NCBI GenBank assembly: GCA_015143735.1
Contig: VKHC01000299.1
Span: forward strand, 1-13,588
Source: Synura sp. LO234KE
Taxonomy: Eukaryota > Sar > Synurophyceae > Synurales > Mallomonadaceae
Direction: 5' to 3'
DNA: 13,588 nucleotides
In this document: one piece after another, positions 9,364-13,588 of the stretch
Position numbering within the stretch: the first letter of the stretch is position 1
How the letters are laid out: the number at the start of each line of letters is the position of its first letter
Translations under genes and position numbers: made by a program
Notes under the pieces: model-generated
Databases searched by the model: none
What the model saw: the letters and a program-made list of their open reading frames with translations, nothing else
Told to the model about the DNA's origin: nothing

Positions 9364-9588
9364 CTAAAAAGAGCCTTCACGCGTTTGACCTCTACTACTT
9401 TCACAGAGGTGGACGCAGCGAGCGCCGTCGTCCCCCCAAGCCCTCGCTTCAGGTGTGCCCGGATCACTCACGGGTAGGACGTGGGCCTTCTCCACGCGTG
9501 AGACCTCTTCTACCACCTTTTGACGGGCGGCAACCCCCTCTCTGGCGGGCGTTTTTCTGCGTTTTGCTCTACACCGCATTCCACCCAT
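9364..9588 (-). CDS. Basic, Glu/Val-rich small protein, unknown
   Basis: The minus-strand frame from ATG 9588 (TAG and TAA lie just upstream in frame) gives 74 codons. It starts with a basic cluster RCRAKRRKTPAR that resembles a nuclear-localisation or nucleic-acid-binding patch, then a charged helix REGVAARQKVVEEVSRVEKA, then a Gly/Asp/Pro-rich end. About 65% of codons begin with a purine and over 40% with G, the strongest coding signal in this part of the window. The overlapping minus frame 9467-9240 carries a similar helix (SVKVVEVKRVKAL), so a frameshift near 9450 may have split a protein of about 120 residues with two related helices. No family is recognised. Confidence 0.33.
   Translation of the reverse strand: MGGMRCRAKRRKTPAREGVAARQKVVEEVSRVEKAHVLPVSDPGTPEARAWGDDGARCVHLCESSRGQTREGSF
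9371..9523. repeat. Imperfect internal duplication, about 112-115 bases apart
   Basis: The segment 9371-9404 resembles 9483-9523: both contain gccttc, acgcg, gacctc and a following ctac-rich tract in the same order. Translated on the minus strand, the copies give KVVEEVSRVEKA and KVVEVKRVKAL. The copies lie in different frames, consistent with a later frameshift. Confidence 0.45.
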
Positions 9589-9594
9589 GTGCAA

Positions 9595-10187
9595 TTACTA
9601 TAGGGACCTAGCTGGCGACTAGAGAGATCGGCATCAAGTGCACTCGCTCGGTTCCTTGCGCAAGAACGGGACTTGCCCCTTGGTACCAGATTTTATCGTG
9701 AATTTGAATGATGTACGTCTTTCTTCAACCTGACTGAGTAATAAACTCTTCGATTTTTGACAAAGCAAAGTTGCAACTTGTGACCGAGTGGGTTTGTAGA
9801 GCGAGGAAGCCACCGCCTGAACAGAGCTTAGAAGATTCCTCGTCTCCCGCCGGGGATGATTATTACGCAGCGATATTCCATCGAGAAGACAGAAGGGACC
9901 AGCAAATCGCGGATCCTCGTGCCCTGGTTAGATGGTCGTTTTCGGTGCACTAGGGGGTTGTTTCAGAATATTGTTGTGGCGGCGCAAGAATTAATTACGG
10001 TTTTCCTATTTGACTCCGTAGCGCAAGCACATGAGTCTCTACTGTCGCCGAGACCTTGGGGGGAGACCGCTTGATATTTTCATTCTTCAATTTGGGGTCG
10101 CCAAGGGAATTGGAACCAAGCTTCGGCGTCAACATGAATGTGCCAACATGATTGATAAAGAATGCGCGAACGGAAACTATATTGAGG
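9595..10187. other. Ambiguous open frames on both strands
   Basis: The minus-strand frame from 10240 down to TGA near 9727 has about 171 codons with only four stops, all TAA or TAG. Its stop-free first 81 codons contain INHVGTFMLTPKLGSNSLGD. On the plus strand, frames at 9771-9953, 9856-10074 and 10031-10213 are open as well. First-codon-position purine content is close to random on the minus strand. I cannot assign a coding strand. Confidence 0.25.
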
Positions 10188-10604
10188 TTAGAAGTGGTTG
10201 TCTCCGCAGATGAAGGCCGGTCGCGATCTGATCTGCCATTCTAGTTTATCCAATATCCAATTGACGAGCGTGTCCCATGGAACGGGTACTACACTCTCAA
10301 CAATGAGGGTGCAAATATTGCCAAACCAAGCGCTCATAACCTTATCTAGAATTGGAATACTTGAAACAAGATCGATAAAAAGCCTAATGATGCTCCGAGA
10401 AAGTGATCGTGTTCGTTTCTGCAAAGATTGTTGATGAATGTTGAATATTGACGTTGGGTTCGTTTGACAGTCTCTAATATCTGTTTCTGTGGTTCACGTT
10501 GCTGAGAAGTAGTTGTGTGAAGCAATATCAAGAAGTTGACCACACAATCATTCTCACTGCAAAATTAATACTATCCGGGACAAATTAAGTTGAAGGAATT
10601 TCAT
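10188..10604 (-). pseudogene. Weak, possibly frame-shifted hydrophobic protein remnant
   Basis: The minus-strand frame 10424-10188 (78 codons, no ATG at its edge) is hydrophobic: IIRLFIDLVSSIPILDKVMS, then a second stretch around VPVPWDTLVNWILDKLEW. A preceding frame (10543-10346) has a Gln/Arg-rich region. An ATG at 10604 begins MKFLQLNLSRIVLILQ, which resembles a signal peptide but meets TGA. Linking the three would need two frame changes. Codon-position bias is slight (56% purine), and the codon-aligned plus-strand frame also yields a plausible stretch (PIDERVPWNGYYTLNNEGAN) among stops. Treat as unresolved. Confidence 0.18.
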
Positions 10605-11439
10605 ATGCTAGGAAATTTTACTATGGATTTTGCAAACCTCATTACTACTTCCAGCGTAGCAATAGATACTCCCTGAATTTTACGGAGAGTGCCTTTTTTA
10701 AGGCTTATGCCAAGCAGTATATTTGCCCAAGATGTGCCTGAGCCTTCGTCAAAGTCAGAATAATCCGAACATTACGGATAAATATCGCCTTCGACAGTGC
10801 TAGATTCAGAAGAATATTCAGGAGACTCTTCGTATATTTCAAACCACGAATTTCGCAAAAGAATTTAGGTCCCCCAGAGTTTAATTCTTGTACTTCAACC
10901 TAAATTGCTGCTCTAAATTTGTCTGGCCAACTTTGATTTCAAAGATGGCTGAACATAGAGTTTTACCTCTACTTGGATTGAGTTTTCAAGAGACTTAGAT
11001 TATCTCAGCCTTGAGTAATAATCTTGGATTTCTCTCTCCTTTGTGCCAGGTGCAAACACCCTTGGGAGTGCCGCAGGGCAGATTCAAAAATCAAGAATGA
11101 CGAAGTCCCCAGCACGCTTGAGTTGAAATGATGAGATATCAAATACAAAACTGAATTGCTAGCCCCCTTCGACGGAGAGGTCCTTCAAGGAGTTAGCTCG
11201 CTGAAGCAAAACTTGCTGAGAAAGTTTTGCAGTTCCAATTCCAAAGATCCGAAGAACGCGCAAGACCATCTTAGCGATAAGTTTTTTCTTGTTGGCGCAA
11301 GAGTTTATAAACCGTTTTCCCACAGAAAAGAGGTGATGTCGACTATAGTCAACCTCAGGATGATCTTATAGTATTTTGATCTGTGCGGTCGCAAGTCTCT
11401 GAAGCATACAATTTTTCACTCAATTGTTTAAATCATCTA
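10605..11439. other. No supported gene
   Basis: The plus-strand frame 11156-11371 (71 codons, starting at TTG) and its minus-strand counterpart are both open, and neither shows a motif. A short GVPQG match near 11070 is discussed among the rejected items. Nothing else was recognised. Confidence 0.35.
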
Positions 11440-11787
11440 AATGTTACATTGACGCAACTTTATCGGTAAGGATATCCGGCGCAAGCAAACCAAAAAACTA
11501 TCAAGCGGCAGTATCAGCGCTTCTGTCAGCATCAACCAGCCGCTTTCGGTTACAGCCCTTAATTCCTCTTGATTGATATTCGATTTATTCTCAGCATTTG
11601 CAACCAAGGTAGCATCTCGGTTCCTCCTACTCGGTGCATCGGGACTTGCCTCATGGTTCATAGGAGGCCGTTAACATACAAGCCTCTCCTTTTGTGATTA
11701 ACGATCTGATTTTCTTAAAAAATTTCTTCTCAGCATTGCTAGACTCCCCAAGGTATTAATAAGGGGCATATTATCCCGCAGTAGCCC

Positions 11788-12147
11788 ATGATTACTCAAA
11801 GCATCTGTTTGGAGGAAATAATTGCAACTGTACCCTTTGAAGATACCGCTGAAAGGCAACTTCCTTCATCTGATTCCGTAAATTCTTTTGAAGCGTCTGG
11901 CGAGTTGGGACGTGTAGCTTCCGAACAAGAGTGCTTGGCGGATCTGAGATTACGCTTTGGAGATAATTGCATCACCTAGATGCATACACCATTTCCAGCG
12001 ACTCCTCCGTCGGAGTGTAGACCAGCACTGACTCCAGCGGCGCCACCTTCAGAGGGCAAACAAGCGCATCCTCTAGCGATTTCTCCGTCAGAGGGTAAAA
12101 AAGAGTTACCGGCAGCGGCTTGTCCGTCAGAGGGACTAGCAGAGTGA
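11788..12147 (+). CDS. Alternative reading: PSEG-repeat protein with one internal TAG
   Basis: From ATG 11788 (TAG two codons upstream) the plus strand reads 63 acidic codons, beginning MITQSICLEEIIATVPFEDT, to TAG 11977-11979. The same frame then continues without shift through the 13-codon repeats, giving PPSEC, PPSEG, SPSEG and CPSEG in successive units, and ends at TGA 12145-12147. About 37-39% of codons begin with G. Across units, changes in the core concentrate at third codon positions and are fewest at second positions, which slightly favours this strand. The minus-strand frame over the same bases is longer and also open. Only one of the two is likely to be real. The product is unidentified. 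Confidence 0.28.
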
Positions 12148-12173
12148 GTGCGCCTATAGTCGCCGGCTCCAGG
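11979..12173. repeat. 39-bp tandem repeat, four to five diverged units
   Basis: Four units starting with gcg lie at 11998, 12037, 12076 and 12115, each exactly 39 bases apart, with the shared core tc(c)gtcagaggg near the middle. A weaker fifth copy keeps the same spacing to 12173. The exact multiple of three and the lack of indels despite considerable divergence indicate that the array expanded and was kept within a reading frame. Both strands have an open frame across it, giving P-S-E-G on plus and P-S-D/E-G on minus, because the core is nearly self-complementary. Confidence 0.85.
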
Positions 12174-12655
12174 GGGTGCGCTTGCAGTCTGAGTCAGGCG
12201 TGCTTGTGAAGTTTTTTAGAAAGTAAAACTTGGCTTAGCAAACATGTCCTGCTGGTGCCAGTGATCGGGTTCACACTCTGTGGGAGCTTCTGTGCCACAA
12301 AATGCGCTCCGTTGATCCCCGGGCCACTCCGCCGCAGCGACCGGGGCTACGGACGATGGCACGGGAGGAAGCGCGAAGTAGGGAGAATCCATCAAAAATT
12401 TTCTCCTCGGGCGGTCAGGTGCGTGTTCCCCGAGCGAAGGATCCACAAGCCCAGAGGGACAGAACTAATGCTTGCTTGAGTACTCCTAGTAAAGTAAAGT
12501 TGGGGCTCTCCGGAGATAGGAACAGCATTTGACTCGGCAGCGTGATTCCACGCCTCCTCCATATCGATTAAATGAGCAGCCCTGAGAGGATTGATGATGG
12601 AGCCCCAAGGATCCGGTTCCCCCATTGTCAGAAAAAGGCTTTTGATTAAGTCCAT

Positions 12656-13138
12656 CTGGGCGGAGGAGAAATAGCCAAGCGGGCCTTGCGAACTTTACAC
12701 TGGCTCAGGCGAGAAAGCAATTGGACAGCGGCAGAATCACACGGAAGGGCTTGTCGGATTTAAGCTAGAAGTGTTGGGGGACATACTCAAATCTACACAC
12801 TAAGTCACCCCTCTTGGTGCGCGCGTCGGGGCGCCTCCACGTTGACAATGAAACTGTATCTGCAGCATTCTGCGACATAAAAGACTTTTTTTTCTTTGTG
12901 ATGCTCTTCTGAGTCTCGAATTGTTGTGAAAAATCTAATGAAGTTACGTGATGGATCAGTAGAAAACCAAATATTTCTAAGAATTCGAGCTTTCCAAAAT
13001 CCTCTAAAATAGTCTGGCATATCTGTTCAAGGGAGAGATTAGAATTGCGACAGCATTTTTCTCAAGACTCCAAAACGTTGTGAAGGCCCTGAAAATCTAA
13101 CAAGGTAGAAATTGGCAAATTAAGCATTAATTAGTTGG
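12656..13138. other. No supported gene
   Basis: A 71-codon minus-strand frame (13020-12805) contains FRGFWKARILRNIWFSTDPS but no recognisable domain, and its coding bias was not convincing. Upstream of frame A of the eroded tract, the same frame is open back to TAA near 12686. Nothing else was recognised. Confidence 0.3.
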
Positions 13139-13207
13139 CACCAAAGCAGCGGGAAGTGGAGTTCCGGGGGAGATCCCTGTATTATTCAGCACGAAGTAGG
13201 TCACCGA
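13139..13207. repeat. Dispersed repeat, copy 1 (short form)
   Basis: These 69 bases match 13431-13529 at 65 positions once a 30-base gap is allowed. The gap is a multiple of three. On the minus strand the copy reads without a stop and includes GISPGTPLPAALV. On the plus strand the corresponding frame has a TAG. This suggests that the pair derives from a coding sequence read on the minus strand, but codon changes are too few to prove it. Confidence 0.85.
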
Positions 13208-13218
13208 TGTTTCCCGCC

Positions 13219-13296
13219 ATGAAAATTTTGCTGTTCGCGGTTCTCCATTTCGCAGCTCGCGCTTTTAGCCAAGAGCAGTGTAGCATGCGCTTTTGA
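13219..13296 (+). pseudogene. Signal-peptide-like start of a truncated secreted protein
   Basis: From ATG 13219 (an in-frame ATG also at 13207) the plus strand reads MKILLFAVLHFAARAFSQEQ and then CSMRF before TGA 13294-13296. It has the form of a secretion signal: Lys at residue 2, a hydrophobic core of about 11 residues, and a small-residue region (ARA or AFS) that could be cleaved before QEQC. The product ends 25 residues in. The next frame continues as ACAFEGLDNKDLEAFIF from about 13284 before another TGA, so a one-base shift may have broken a longer secreted protein. It starts directly after repeat copy 1. Chance hydrophobicity is the alternative. Confidence 0.3.
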
Positions 13297-13430
13297 AGGC
13301 TTAGATAACAAAGATCTAGAGGCCTTTATATTCTGATGCAAAACTGCTTAGAAGCCGATTAGTAAAGTACTAGATATGCCTTGGTACAGTCACACAAACA
13401 CGTTTTTAAAACTAAGTCGGCTCATAGTGA

Positions 13431-13529
13431 CACCAAAGCAGCGGGAAGTGGAGTTCCGGGGGCGATCCCTGTAATGAACGTTTCTTGGGGAATCAGGGTC
13501 CCAATATTCAGCGCGAAGGAGGTCACCGA
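13431..13529. repeat. Dispersed repeat, copy 2 (long form)
   Basis: This copy has the extra 30 bases (within 13474-13505) missing from copy 1, about 290 bases upstream. On the minus strand it reads SVTSFALNIGTLIPQETFIT followed by GIAPGTPLPAALVSL and TGA; the ten codons absent from copy 1 lie in the middle. On the plus strand a frame is also open through it to TAA near 13544. It may mark a tandem duplication of a gene or element extending past the window edge. Confidence 0.85.
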
Positions 13530-13588
13530 ATTTTCGTCGAGCTAAATGAGACGACGATTGGCTGCGTGAAGGGCAAACCCACCGTGGT

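Larger units (their letters stand above)
11440..12655 (-). pseudogene. Eroded disordered protein carrying 13-residue repeats
   Basis: Three minus-strand frames chain together. Frame A (ATG 12655 to 12392, 87 codons) includes MGEPDPWGSIINPLRAAHLI. Frame B (12446-11799, 216 codons) has only TAA 12218 and TAG 11978 inside it, where about 10 stops would be expected. It runs through a Pro/Ala-rich part and then five 13-residue units with the core P-S-D/E-G. Frame C (11865-11440, 142 codons) has two TAAs. Its last 74 codons start MNHEASPDAPSRRNRDATLV, and 37 of the first 48 of those begin with a purine. Neighbouring frames overlap, so two frameshifts would join about 400 codons. The protein would be mostly disordered and Ser/Pro/Ala/Glu-rich. 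No family is recognised. The competing plus-strand frame 11788-12147 prevents a firm strand call. Confidence 0.35.

Noticed and set aside
11064-11078. LGVPQG peptide on the plus strand, resembling the reverse-transcriptase motif of LINE elements
   Set aside because: Only six residues match; the flanking frames contain no other reverse-transcriptase motif and stops follow soon after.

Overview
This 13.6-kb window looks like gene-poor eukaryotic DNA, probably intergenic or repeat-derived. No intact, recognisable gene, rRNA, tRNA or CRISPR array was found. No stop-free frame exceeds about 125 codons, and most of these are as short as chance predicts at roughly 40-45% GC. There are no ribosome-binding sites or operon-like arrangements, so a bacterial or phage origin is unlikely. 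The lineage (fungus, oomycete, invertebrate or other) cannot be fixed from the sequence.

The firmest features are repeats. They are a 39-bp (13-codon) tandem array near 12.0-12.2 kb, a dispersed pair of 69/99-bp copies at 13.1-13.5 kb differing by a 30-bp indel, a 44-bp-period duplication at 8.1 kb, and a doubled 20-bp motif at 3.85 kb. The core of that 20-bp motif recurs inverted at 6.57 kb and may mark the ends of a 2.7-kb element.

Several minus-strand tracts look like eroded coding sequence, judged by purine- or G-rich first codon positions, fewer stops than expected and plausible composition. They lie at 1.63-2.68 kb, 3.87-4.44 kb, 4.88-5.17 kb, 9.36-9.59 kb and 11.44-12.66 kb. Their frames are broken by stops and frame changes. 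Most of the in-frame stops are TAA or TAG, which could reflect C-to-T decay of Gln codons or, less likely, a reassigned code. None of the products could be identified.

The plus strand carries weaker candidates: a 95-codon frame at 6.7 kb, a possible first exon with a consensus splice donor at 8.75-8.84 kb, a repeat-bearing frame at 11.8-12.1 kb, and a signal-peptide-like start cut short at 13.2 kb. All gene calls here are low confidence, because the evidence is compositional and no homology search was possible.
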